The notes below the pieces were generated by a model, which did not search any database, was not told where the DNA came from, and saw nothing but the letters and a program-made list of their open reading frames with translations. This document shows positions 1-4,883 of a stretch of DNA of 5,138 nucleotides, piece after piece. Source of the stretch: Clostridia bacterium. GTDB lineage: Bacteria; Bacillota_A; Clostridia; Peptostreptococcales; Anaerovoracaceae. The stretch lies in assembly GCA_024403175.1 (NCBI GenBank), contig JAKSSI010000107.1, positions 1 to 5,138 on the forward strand, given 5' to 3'. A program made the position numbers and the translations under genes. Within the stretch, counting starts at the first letter, position 1, and every line of letters begins with the position of its first letter.

Positions 1-458
1 TCTATAAGTCTTAAAATAGCCGGACAACAAGAAGAAATGTATGGGCCTTCAAAATCCTTTTCCTTTGTTTCAAGTTCAGGCACTGATGCATAATGAGCAA
101 TCATTTCTGCCGCAGCGGCAGGCTCAAATACATCATCAAAACCTATCATCAATAGACCGTTTAAAACCAGATTTACACCGTCTACATTATCGATGTTTGT
201 AAACTGTCCAAAAAGGGATGGGTCAGGCAAAGCCACCTTGTAGCTATAATTGCCAATTACAGAAAGACTGTCAGGAACAGAAGAAATTGCTCCATGCGGG
301 CATGAACCAAGGCACATACCACAGTCTATGCAAAGGTGCTCGTTAATCACGGCCTTTTTCCCGTGAACGCGCATTGCCTCTACAGGGCAAACCTTTACAC
401 AAGATGTGCAACCCAAACACTTTTTATAATCGATGTTGATAGAGTTCTTTCTCTCCAT
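1..458 (-). CDS. Sensory-type [FeFe]-hydrogenase-like protein with two [4Fe-4S] clusters, partial (C-terminus off the left edge)
   Basis: The visible part is the first 152 residues. Residues 10-56 form a two-cluster ferredoxin domain: C14, C17, C20, C24-Pro and C43, C46, C49, C53-Pro, both with CxxCxxCxxxCP spacing. From about residue 70 the sequence follows the catalytic (large-subunit C-terminal) domain of iron-only hydrogenases. At 142-147 it reads SSCCPA, the equivalent of the TSCCPG loop whose second Cys (here C145) holds the H-cluster [4Fe-4S]; C144 lines up with the proton-relay Cys of catalytic enzymes. The two later H-cluster loops lie outside the window. The N-terminus goes almost directly into two clusters, without the [2Fe-2S] and His-cluster extensions of large catalytic enzymes, and the neighbours are regulatory. 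A sensory (HydDB group C-like) cytoplasmic protein is therefore more likely than a bulk H2-evolving enzyme. The ATG at 458 follows a GGGTGA ribosome site 12 bp after the HATPase stop, suggesting coupled translation. Family is confident; the sensory role is inferred from context. Confidence 0.88.
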   Translation of the reverse strand, partial: MERKNSINIDYKKCLGCTSCVKVCPVEAMRVHGKKAVINEHLCIDCGMCLGSCPHGAISSVPDSLSVIGNYSYKVALPDPSLFGQFTNIDNVDGVNLVLNGLLMIGFDDVFEPAAAAEMIAHYASVPELETKEKDFEGPYISSCCPAILRLI

Positions 459-470
459 TTAATCACCCAA

Positions 471-890
471 TTAGATAAACAGCTTCATCGTAACTGTTGT
501 TCCAACATTTAATTCTGTTTCTATATTGAATTCATCACAAGATCTTTTCATGTTAGGAAGTCCCATACCGGCACCAAAGCCCATCTCTCTAGCTTCAGCA
601 CTTGCTGTAGACCAGCCCTCTTGCATAGCCTTATCTATGTCTTTAATACCAGGGCCTTTATCTTTTAAAATCATTGTGATGCTTGCTTCATCTACAATAA
701 CGTCGATGACTCCACCGTCAGCATGGATTACCATGTTGATTTCGCCTTCGTACATGCAAATACTTACTTTGCGAATAATGTTTGAAGGAAAGTTCAGCTG
801 TTTAAGGACATTCTTAACAGCCCTTGACGCCTCACCAGCGCGGGAAATGTCATCTCCGTCAACTTCATAAGTTAACTTTAAATCTTCCAT
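471..890 (-). CDS. RsbW/SpoIIAB-like HATPase (anti-sigma / serine kinase-type regulator)
   Basis: This 139-residue protein is a single GHKL ATP-binding domain, the usual length for the anti-sigma-factor kinase family. The N box is at 48-57 (E48, N52, H56-A57). The G1 box is D77-x-G79-P-G81, and the G2 box is G104-F-G106-A-G108-M-G110-L111. A G-T-T motif at 130-132 closes the fold. There is no histidine-kinase dimerisation domain, membrane segment or signal peptide, so it is a soluble stand-alone ATPase. In related proteins this domain binds ATP and phosphorylates an antagonist or holds a partner. Placed between a DRTGG protein and a hydrogenase-like sensor, it probably transmits the sensor's state, with a SpoIIE-type phosphatase expected further along the operon. 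The partner is not in the window. It starts 15 bp after the preceding stop, with only a weak AGG as ribosome site, so translation may depend on the upstream gene. Confidence 0.87.
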   Translation of the reverse strand: MEDLKLTYEVDGDDISRAGEASRAVKNVLKQLNFPSNIIRKVSICMYEGEINMVIHADGGVIDVIVDEASITMILKDKGPGIKDIDKAMQEGWSTASAEAREMGFGAGMGLPNMKRSCDEFNIETELNVGTTVTMKLFI

Positions 891-905
891 TTTTAATATT
901 GCCTA

Positions 906-1250
906 TTATTCAGCAACCCCAAGTTTGTGAGTATACAGAACACCACATGCTTCATACATATGCATCTTTGTTGCAAGAACATGGATGTTTGCTTCATTTG
1001 CAAGTTCAAGCATTGCTTCATCTGGAACCTTGCCTCTTACAAATATGATTGTATTGATATCAACCATTTCAGCAGTTCTTATTACCTGTGGATTTACCAT
1101 TCCTGTGAGAAGAACTTTCTCATCATTAAGGAAAGCTAAAATGTCAGACATAAAATCGCTGGCAAACACGGAATCTACATCAACCTCGAGACAGCTCTCA
1201 TCAGTAAGAACTTCCGCCTTCAATAAATCCTTTACTTCTCTAAGTTTCAT
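906..1250 (-). CDS. DRTGG-domain protein, first gene of the hydrogenase-linked operon
   Basis: The protein has 114 residues and consists of one DRTGG-type domain. Recognisable stretches are SDFMSDILAF at 31-40, LLTG at 47-50 (in place of the DRTGG signature), the TAE at 59-61, FVRGK at 70-74 and MYEACGVLY at 98-106. DRTGG domains are ligand- or dimerisation-type modules, also found in phosphotransacetylase and CBS-domain proteins; their ligand here is unknown. No membrane segment is seen. Small stand-alone copies commonly precede HATPase and hydrogenase-like genes in clostridia, which is the order here. I chose the ATG at 1250 because it is preceded by GGAG(AG) at usable spacing and gives the family's normal N-terminus. 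The ATG at 1253 would lie almost on top of that ribosome site, and the TTG at 1262 lies inside or before it. It is the first gene of the operon, preceded by a 217-bp non-coding gap. Confidence 0.85.
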   Translation of the reverse strand: MKLREVKDLLKAEVLTDESCLEVDVDSVFASDFMSDILAFLNDEKVLLTGMVNPQVIRTAEMVDINTIIFVRGKVPDEAMLELANEANIHVLATKMHMYEACGVLYTHKLGVAE

Positions 1251-1254
1251 CATT

Positions 1255-1260
1255 CTCTCC
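1255..1260 (-). promoter_or_regulatory. Ribosome binding site GGAGAG deciding the DRTGG gene start
   Basis: On the minus strand GGAGAG ends 4 bases before the ATG at 1250 and 1 base before the ATG at 1253. Counting only the GGAG core, the spacing to 1250 is 6 bases. This favours 1250 and makes the longer TTG-initiated reading at 1262 unlikely. Confidence 0.65.
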
Positions 1261-1334
1261 AATGCTGTGCAACTTAAAATTTAAAATACCGAAAGCCGCA
1301 CAAAGCTTTATTTTTCAAAACCTTTACACGACTA

Positions 1335-1398
1335 CATAATATATTGTACCATTTGCACGCATGTTAACCTAATAGATTTTCCTACAATATATTTTATG
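1335..1398. repeat. Imperfect inverted repeat around the putative hydrogenase-operon promoter
   Basis: The left arm, 1335-1348, is CATAATATATTGTA and the right arm, 1383-1398, is TACAATATATTTTATG. They are inverted copies with ten matched bases (ATATATTGTA) plus CATA, separated by a two-base bulge. The 34 bases between the arms hold the candidate -35 box. It could be an operator for a regulator binding both arms, or a by-product of AT-richness. It does not match a complete Rex site. Confidence 0.35.
1338..1367 (-). promoter_or_regulatory. Possible promoter of the hydrogenase-linked operon
   Basis: On the minus strand TTAACA (1362-1367) resembles a -35 box and TATATT (1338-1343) a -10 box, 18 bp apart. 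An overlapping TACAAT at 1343-1348 is a better -10 hexamer but sits only 13 bp from that -35. Transcription would start near 1330, leaving a leader of about 80 bases before the ATG at 1250. The region is very AT-rich, so chance matches are easy; this is a tentative assignment. Confidence 0.35.
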
Positions 1399-1407
1399 AC
1401 ATTTTGT

Positions 1408-1440
1408 AAGAAAAAGAACGTTTGATATTAATCTATCAAA
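1408..1440 (-). terminator. Weak candidate terminator of the radical SAM-PAP2 operon
   Basis: TTTGATA (1421-1427) and TATCAAA (1434-1440) form a perfect 7-bp inverted repeat with a 6-base loop. On the minus strand it is followed after five bases by a T-rich run (1408-1415). It lies 39 bases beyond the distal stop of the PAP2 frame. The stem contains only one G-C pair, so it would be a poor intrinsic terminator; it may instead be a protein-binding site. Confidence 0.35.
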
Positions 1441-1479
1441 ATTCGTAAGTGAACAATTCGCATGCTAAATACATTTGTG

Positions 1480-1713
1480 CTAATTTGTTTTCTTCTCAAC
1501 GACTTTAAAGATCATTGGATAAACGCCAACAACTATAAAAGTCTCAAAGGCATACCTTAAGGTTCTTACCATAAAAGATGCCATAGTGCCGGATTCTAAG
1601 AATTCCTTGCTAAATGGAAGCTTTAATACAACATTTAGGCCTCCAAATATTGCAATACCAACAATAAATCTTAAAGCGTTTGGAAGTAAACCCTTTACCT
1701 TTTCATTTTTCTC
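1480..1713 (-). pseudogene. Detached C-terminal coding segment of the PAP2 gene, beyond an in-frame TAA
   Basis: Directly after the TAA at 1714-1716 the same reading frame stays open for 77 codons, ending at TAG 1480-1482. It contains two hydrophobic helices, at about codons 14-32 (FIVGIAIFGG region) and 53-71 (FIVVGVYPMIF region), and ends in the charged tail EKKTN. The segment has no start codon of its own with a ribosome site: the ATG at 1704-1706 is out of frame. It reads like the normal end of a polytopic membrane protein, and restoring one codon at the stop would give a PAP2 protein of about 306 residues. The simplest explanation is a single-base nonsense change (TAT or TAC to TAA) in the fourth codon from the segment start, GAA-GAA-CGC-TAA. 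A sequencing error or stop readthrough cannot be excluded. Without readthrough this segment is untranslated. Confidence 0.75.
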
Positions 1714-2400
1714 TTAGCGTTCTTCAAATACAAATCCGCCGAAAACTCCTATCATAAGGCCCAGGCCAGAGTAGTAATCGTTGCTATTGCAGAAGAAAAT
1801 TCCTGGCAGAGCTAAAACCACAAGAATCAGATAAAAGACCCAATCCTTACTGATCTTTGAATGAATGAAAGGAATTAAGTAAATTATCAGAACGCCGCAA
1901 AGCCATCCAACCATTACATCTGTTGGGTAGTGAACACCAAGACTAAACCTTGAAATTCCAACAAAAAGGATAATCACTACGCTGATAATGCTAAGCACCT
2001 TGCCCTTTTTGTACACAGCCAGTGAAGCGTAAGTAGTTACAGCATTTGTTGAATGTGTGCTTGGGAATGAATAGCCTTGAGCGGCTATATCATATAAATC
2101 AGCATCCTTTTCAAGAGGCTTTAGGCACTTTACACTAGGGTTGTCGAAGTACGGTCTTCTCCTAAGGACAACATTCTTCAGCATACTTGTGTAAGTAACA
2201 CCTACTAGCACATTTGCAGCAAGGTACTTTCCCCACTTCTTATCAAGGCACCAATACAAAAGCCCAAGTACTGCTACCATAAGGAACTCTTCACCAAAAG
2301 CACTGCACAAAGATGCAATGCTTGTTCCAAAACCACCAATATGGCTTTGGATAAGTTCCATCAATTTTACTTCCCACTCAAAATAAAAAGTGTTTCCCAT
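1714..2400 (-). CDS. PAP2-superfamily integral membrane phosphatase, truncated by an in-frame stop
   Basis: This is a 228-residue polytopic membrane protein with the full acid-phosphatase signature: K75-x6-R82-P83 (motif 1), P113-S-T-H116-S (motif 2) and S150-R151-x5-H157-x3-D161 (motif 3). H116, H157 and D161 are the expected catalytic residues. Hydrophobic helices lie at about 39-52, 60-74, 118-130, 135-149, 162-179, 188-204 and 212-225. Family members remove phosphate from lipid phosphates such as phosphatidate or undecaprenyl pyrophosphate at the outer membrane face; the substrate here is unknown. Its ATG lies one base after the radical SAM stop (TAAGATG), so the two are one operon and probably translationally coupled. 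An internal ATG at codon 14 also has a GGGAAG-like site, but the first 13 residues fit related proteins. The frame ends at a TAA and continues open for 77 codons, so the last two helices seem lost; the active site is complete, so residual function is possible. Confidence 0.88.
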   Translation of the reverse strand: MGNTFYFEWEVKLMELIQSHIGGFGTSIASLCSAFGEEFLMVAVLGLLYWCLDKKWGKYLAANVLVGVTYTSMLKNVVLRRRPYFDNPSVKCLKPLEKDADLYDIAAQGYSFPSTHSTNAVTTYASLAVYKKGKVLSIISVVIILFVGISRFSLGVHYPTDVMVGWLCGVLIIYLIPFIHSKISKDWVFYLILVVLALPGIFFCNSNDYYSGLGLMIGVFGGFVFEER

Positions 2401-2401
2401 C

Positions 2402-3901
2402 TTATTTTCCTATCTTAAGTACAATCTTTACTCTTTCCCAGATGTAAGCAAATCTGCGCTTCTTTTCCATCTTTGCCTTAAGAACTGAAATCTTTTGCGC
2501 ATTTCCTTCAGGATCCTTAGAGTATTCAACAACCTTATCTCTTACCTCCATAAACTGTGTAAGGTAAATAAGGTCTCTCCAGGTATTTCTTATAGGAGTG
2601 TCCTTGTAGTAAGAACCATACATGTGGTCGAACTGATCCTGAATGGAGCCGTACATAACGCCTTCCATTTCTTCTTCAGTATAAATACCCTTTTCTATAG
2701 CCATCTTAGCAATGTCTGTTTCAGGGAAGAAACCAAGGCCGTGCATTGTAATGTGGAATGGTGGTTCGAGCTGCAGACAAAGATCAAAGGATTCAATAAG
2801 CTGATCCAAAGTTTCGAATGGATGGCAAATCATAAAGTCGTAGTAAACTTCAGGAATCTTGTTCTTTGCTAAGCACTTAGTTGCAGCAATAACCTGTTCC
2901 TGTGTTTCATTACGGTGATAAATCTCTTTTCTGATATATGGAGAACCACTCTGAATACCCATTTCAACCTGGTGCAGGCCGGCATCGGCAAGCATACTAA
3001 TAAGAGGATCCTTTGTTGTAAGTGGATGTCCCCAAATTCTAAATGGAAGACCAATTTCAGCCTTATATCTCTTTGTAAATTCCTCGACCCACTTAAGATC
3101 TGTTGGGAATACTTCGTCCCAGAAGTGAATAAGTCTAAGCTTTGGAATCTTTCTCTTAGCTTCAAGAAGCTCGTTCATTACATTTTCAACAGTTCTAAAT
3201 CTAAGATAAGAAACAGGCTGACCTGTGTATACTCTCTTGATGCAAACCGCACCACAGTATGTGCACTGGTAAGGACAACCTCTTGAGCAAGAAAGTTCAT
3301 ATACAAAAGACTTAAGCTGCGGGTCGCCCTCAACAATCTTGTCCTTATCTATCTTGTACATATTCTCTCCACCGATTATAGGTGTTCCGAATCTGTCTAC
3401 ATCTTTATTCAAAAGACCTACGCCATTAGCTACATAGTTACCGTTTTCGTCATAGTAAGAAATGCCGCTGATAGTACGCCAATCTTCGCCAGCCTGAATC
3501 TTCTGCGCCAGCTCAACTATCATGTCTTCGCCTTCGCCGCGCATAATAAGAGTGCATTCTTTTGCAAATCTCTCTGTAGCAACAGTAGCATGAACGCCAC
3601 CCCAAGCAACAGGGAAATCGAAATTCTCTTTTACCATCTTGTTAACCTTATCAGATTCCGATAAGATAAGAGAGCTCATTACGCTGAGACCTACAAAGAG
3701 CGGATCTTTTTCCTTAATTAAATCTTTTAATAGTTCAAGTTCTTTTTCTGTAATAGGTTCTGGATTATGGCTGTTAAAGGACTTCATAAACACAAGAACT
3801 GGTTCGAATCCATTTGCAAGAAGTGCATTTGCTAAATATCTCAAACCTAAAGCTTTTTCGTTATAAAATCCAACTAATACTACTCTGTTCTTCACTTTCA
3901 T
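2402..3901 (-). CDS. B12-binding-domain radical SAM enzyme, substrate unknown
   Basis: The protein has 499 residues. Residues 5-140 form a cobalamin-binding-type Rossmann domain, seen in WGGVHATV (100-107) and RGEGED (121-126). The usual DxHxxG cobalt-ligand motif is replaced by N14-x-K16-x-x-G19, so B12, if bound, would be without a histidine ligand, as in many BchE-type enzymes. The radical SAM core spans about 200-400. C209, C213 and C216 (CPYQCTYC) hold the [4Fe-4S], HFWDE is at 259-263, and the SAM-contacting GIQSGS is at 315-320. The C-terminus (479-499) is strongly basic and amphipathic and could sit on the membrane. Relatives methylate unactivated carbons, close rings or join lipid chains. 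Coupling to a PAP2 phosphatase makes a lipid or isoprenoid substrate possible, but that is inference. The ATG at 3901 has only a weak AGAAAGAG site and lies about 20 bases downstream of a good promoter's start point. Family is certain; reaction is not. Confidence 0.9.
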   Translation of the reverse strand: MKVKNRVVLVGFYNEKALGLRYLANALLANGFEPVLVFMKSFNSHNPEPITEKELELLKDLIKEKDPLFVGLSVMSSLILSESDKVNKMVKENFDFPVAWGGVHATVATERFAKECTLIMRGEGEDMIVELAQKIQAGEDWRTISGISYYDENGNYVANGVGLLNKDVDRFGTPIIGGENMYKIDKDKIVEGDPQLKSFVYELSCSRGCPYQCTYCGAVCIKRVYTGQPVSYLRFRTVENVMNELLEAKRKIPKLRLIHFWDEVFPTDLKWVEEFTKRYKAEIGLPFRIWGHPLTTKDPLISMLADAGLHQVEMGIQSGSPYIRKEIYHRNETQEQVIAATKCLAKNKIPEVYYDFMICHPFETLDQLIESFDLCLQLEPPFHITMHGLGFFPETDIAKMAIEKGIYTEEEMEGVMYGSIQDQFDHMYGSYYKDTPIRNTWRDLIYLTQFMEVRDKVVEYSKDPEGNAQKISVLKAKMEKKRRFAYIWERVKIVLKIGK

Positions 3902-3928
3902 TTTTCTCTTTCTATTTATATTTCTTCA

Positions 3929-3957
3929 GTTATACGTCACCTTTTATTAACTGACAA
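3929..3957 (-). promoter_or_regulatory. Probable sigma-A promoter of the radical SAM-PAP2 operon
   Basis: On the minus strand a -35 box TTGTCA (3952-3957) and a -10 box TATAAC (3929-3934) are separated by exactly 17 bp. Each differs from consensus by one base. Transcription would start near 3922, giving a leader of roughly 20 bases before the ATG at 3901. Confidence 0.7.
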
Positions 3958-4038
3958 AATTCCACATTAATTTTACAACATTAAGGCGATTAACACAAAC
4001 TCCAAGCTCCATTTTATGTATTTTTCAGCTAAATAATG

Positions 4039-4044
4039 TATAAT
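4039..4044 (+). promoter_or_regulatory. -10 box (TATAAT) of the HEPN-like gene promoter
   Basis: A perfect TATAAT lies 17 bases before the ATG at 4062. No good -35 hexamer is seen; TTATGT (4014-4019) is the nearest, at 19 bp. Transcription would start near 4051, right at the ribosome site, so the mRNA would have a very short leader of about 11 bases. Confidence 0.5.
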
Positions 4045-4050
4045 TGCAGC

Positions 4051-4056
4051 AGGTGA
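4051..4056 (+). promoter_or_regulatory. Ribosome binding site AGGTGA deciding the HEPN-like gene start
   Basis: AGGTGA lies 5 bases before the ATG at 4062. It rules out the longer reading that would begin at TTG 4044, because that reading would translate the ribosome site itself and begin inside the -10 box. Confidence 0.75.
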
Positions 4057-4061
4057 ACAAT

Positions 4062-4487
4062 ATGAAAAAACTAGAAATTGAATTTTTTGACGAATTTAGA
4101 AAAGTAGAAAGCGTTTTAAACGACAGATTTGACTGCAAAAATGGCGTTTCTGAATATATAAATAGAATGTCTGAAAATCAAAGCACTGGGGAAAAGAAAG
4201 TCCCAACCTGGAAGGACGACTTCAAAACCCTTAAACATTTGCGCTGGGTTAGAAACCAAATTGCTCACAATTCAGAAGCCGAAGACATCTGCAAGAAAGA
4301 AGATTTAAAGGATATTAAAGAATTTCGAAAGAGCATAGAAACTGAAAAAGATCCGCTAAGCCAAATTGCCAGAAAGAAGAAAAAGAAGATTGAGCAAAAT
4401 AAAAAACCTCTCTATCTGCTCCTTGGAATAGGCATAATATTAGTAATCGTAAGATGGATAGTTTTATTTATGGAAATGAAAAAGTAG
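4062..4487 (+). CDS. Small HEPN-like protein with a C-terminal membrane anchor
   Basis: This 141-residue protein has a helical N-terminal domain (about 1-100) carrying R64-N65-x-x-x-H69 (RNQIAH), the arrangement of HEPN-type RNases and nucleotide-binding proteins. It is preceded by the charged helix KTLKHLRWV (55-63). Residues 104-109 are a run of basic residues (RKKKKK), followed by one membrane helix at about 117-137 and a short charged tail, giving a probable N-in tail anchor with the HEPN-like domain in the cytoplasm. I recall small proteins with this LRxxRNQxAH core as common uncharacterised proteins in Lachnospiraceae, often with differing C-termini. Whether the domain cleaves RNA is unknown; many HEPN domains are inactive or act only with a partner nucleotidyltransferase, and none is adjacent. 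It is transcribed alone from a divergent promoter, and its TAG stop sits inside the terminator hairpin. Confidence 0.8.
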   Translation: MKKLEIEFFDEFRKVESVLNDRFDCKNGVSEYINRMSENQSTGEKKVPTWKDDFKTLKHLRWVRNQIAHNSEAEDICKKEDLKDIKEFRKSIETEKDPLSQIARKKKKKIEQNKKPLYLLLGIGIILVIVRWIVLFMEMKK

Positions 4488-4518
4488 ACACAGTTTATGT
4501 GTCTACTTTTCTTATTTT
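4480..4518. terminator. Bidirectional intrinsic terminator between convergent genes
   Basis: A perfect 13-bp inverted repeat, AAAAGTAGACACA (4480-4492) and its complement (4498-4510), is closed by a 5-base loop, GTTTA. T-runs follow the core stem in both directions. The plus-strand gene's TAG stop (4485-4487) lies inside the left arm, and the minus-strand gene's stop at 4512-4514 lies one base beyond the right arm. It therefore ends transcription from both convergent genes. Confidence 0.87.
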
Positions 4519-4883
4519 CGATAATTGCTGTGTCTATCATCGTGGATAGGGAATATGCTTATGTTAGAGTGAACATACTCATGCATTCTAGAATCGTGAA
4601 CCTCACAATAGTTTCCTCCGTTGACATAGTCGCACTCCGTTTCAGGGTACGGAGTTAAATACCAGTGAAGACGAGGTCTGTTTGAAGGTGCAAGCTGGCC
4701 CATGTCCTTGACTTTCAACTTATACATATTTTCAGGAAGATTGTTTTCATCAAATTCTCTTATGATGGCTCCTTCAAAATCATCAGGAACAACTACTATA
4801 ACTAAATCTTGGCTTGTACTAGGCAATTTAGGGTTAGAGTCTTTCCTAGTATACACAAACCCATATAAGTAATTAATCTTCAT
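4512..4883 (-). CDS. Hypothetical protein, 123 residues
   Basis: I do not recognise this protein. It has no signal peptide or membrane helix. The N-terminal half alternates strands and turns (YLYGFVYTRK at 5-14, LVIVVVPDDF at 27-36). The C-terminal half is rich in Tyr, His and acidic residues, with two cysteines and several His near the end (ETEC at 81-84, EVHDSRMHEY at 94-103, FPIHDDRHSNYR at 111-122) that could bind metal, though no known motif is formed. It is a real gene by position: it starts inside the end of the gene upstream with an 11-bp overlap, has an AAAGGA ribosome site 6 bases before its ATG at 4883, and ends exactly at a strong terminator. The overlap implies coupled translation and a functional link with the upstream gene. 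Confidence 0.6.
   Translation of the reverse strand: MKINYLYGFVYTRKDSNPKLPSTSQDLVIVVVPDDFEGAIIREFDENNLPENMYKLKVKDMGQLAPSNRPRLHWYLTPYPETECDYVNGGNYCEVHDSRMHEYVHSNISIFPIHDDRHSNYRK

Larger units (their letters stand above)
1263..1479. other. Non-coding gap between the PAP2 locus and the hydrogenase-linked operon
   Basis: This 217-bp stretch is AT-rich and has no credible reading frame on either strand. It holds the AT-rich hairpin at 1421-1440, the inverted repeat at 1335-1398, the tentative promoter at 1338-1367 and the leader of the DRTGG gene. I see no riboswitch or T-box signature. Confidence 0.6.
3902..4061. other. Divergent promoter region
   Basis: These 160 bp separate the minus-strand radical SAM operon from the plus-strand HEPN-like gene. 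Both promoters lie in it, with a small symmetric element TTAA-GGCGA-TTAA at 3981-3993 between the two -35 regions. That element could be an operator shared by both directions, but it is short and the region is AT-rich. Confidence 0.55.

Noticed and set aside
526..870. Plus-strand open frame of 114 codons
   Set aside because: It lies antisense within the well-supported HATPase gene, has no ribosome site and no recognisable protein features.
1251..1262. TTG (1262) or ATG (1253) start for the DRTGG protein
   Set aside because: Both collide with the GGAGAG ribosome site; the ATG at 1250 has workable spacing.
985..1284. Plus-strand open frames over the DRTGG gene
   Set aside because: They are antisense shadows of a conserved-domain gene and have low-complexity, Ser-rich translations.
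1292..1315. Plus-strand terminator-like hairpin AAAGC/GCTTT followed by TTTTT
   Set aside because: The stem is only 5 bp and no plus-strand gene lies upstream for it to terminate.
1361..1370. Rex redox-regulator site at ATGTTAACCT
   Set aside because: Only one half-like GTTAA/TTAAC palindrome is present; the spaced TTGTTAA-TTAACAA pair is absent.
2495..3286. Plus-strand and alternate minus-strand frames within the radical SAM gene
   Set aside because: They overlap a full-length enzyme with intact motifs and show no ribosome sites or domains.
3639..3866. Plus-strand 75-codon frame near the start of the radical SAM gene
   Set aside because: It is antisense to the B12 domain, Ser/Phe-rich, and has no initiation signals.
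4044..4061. TTG start adding six residues to the HEPN-like protein
   Set aside because: It begins within the -10 box and reads through the AGGTGA ribosome site, which is correctly placed for the ATG at 4062.
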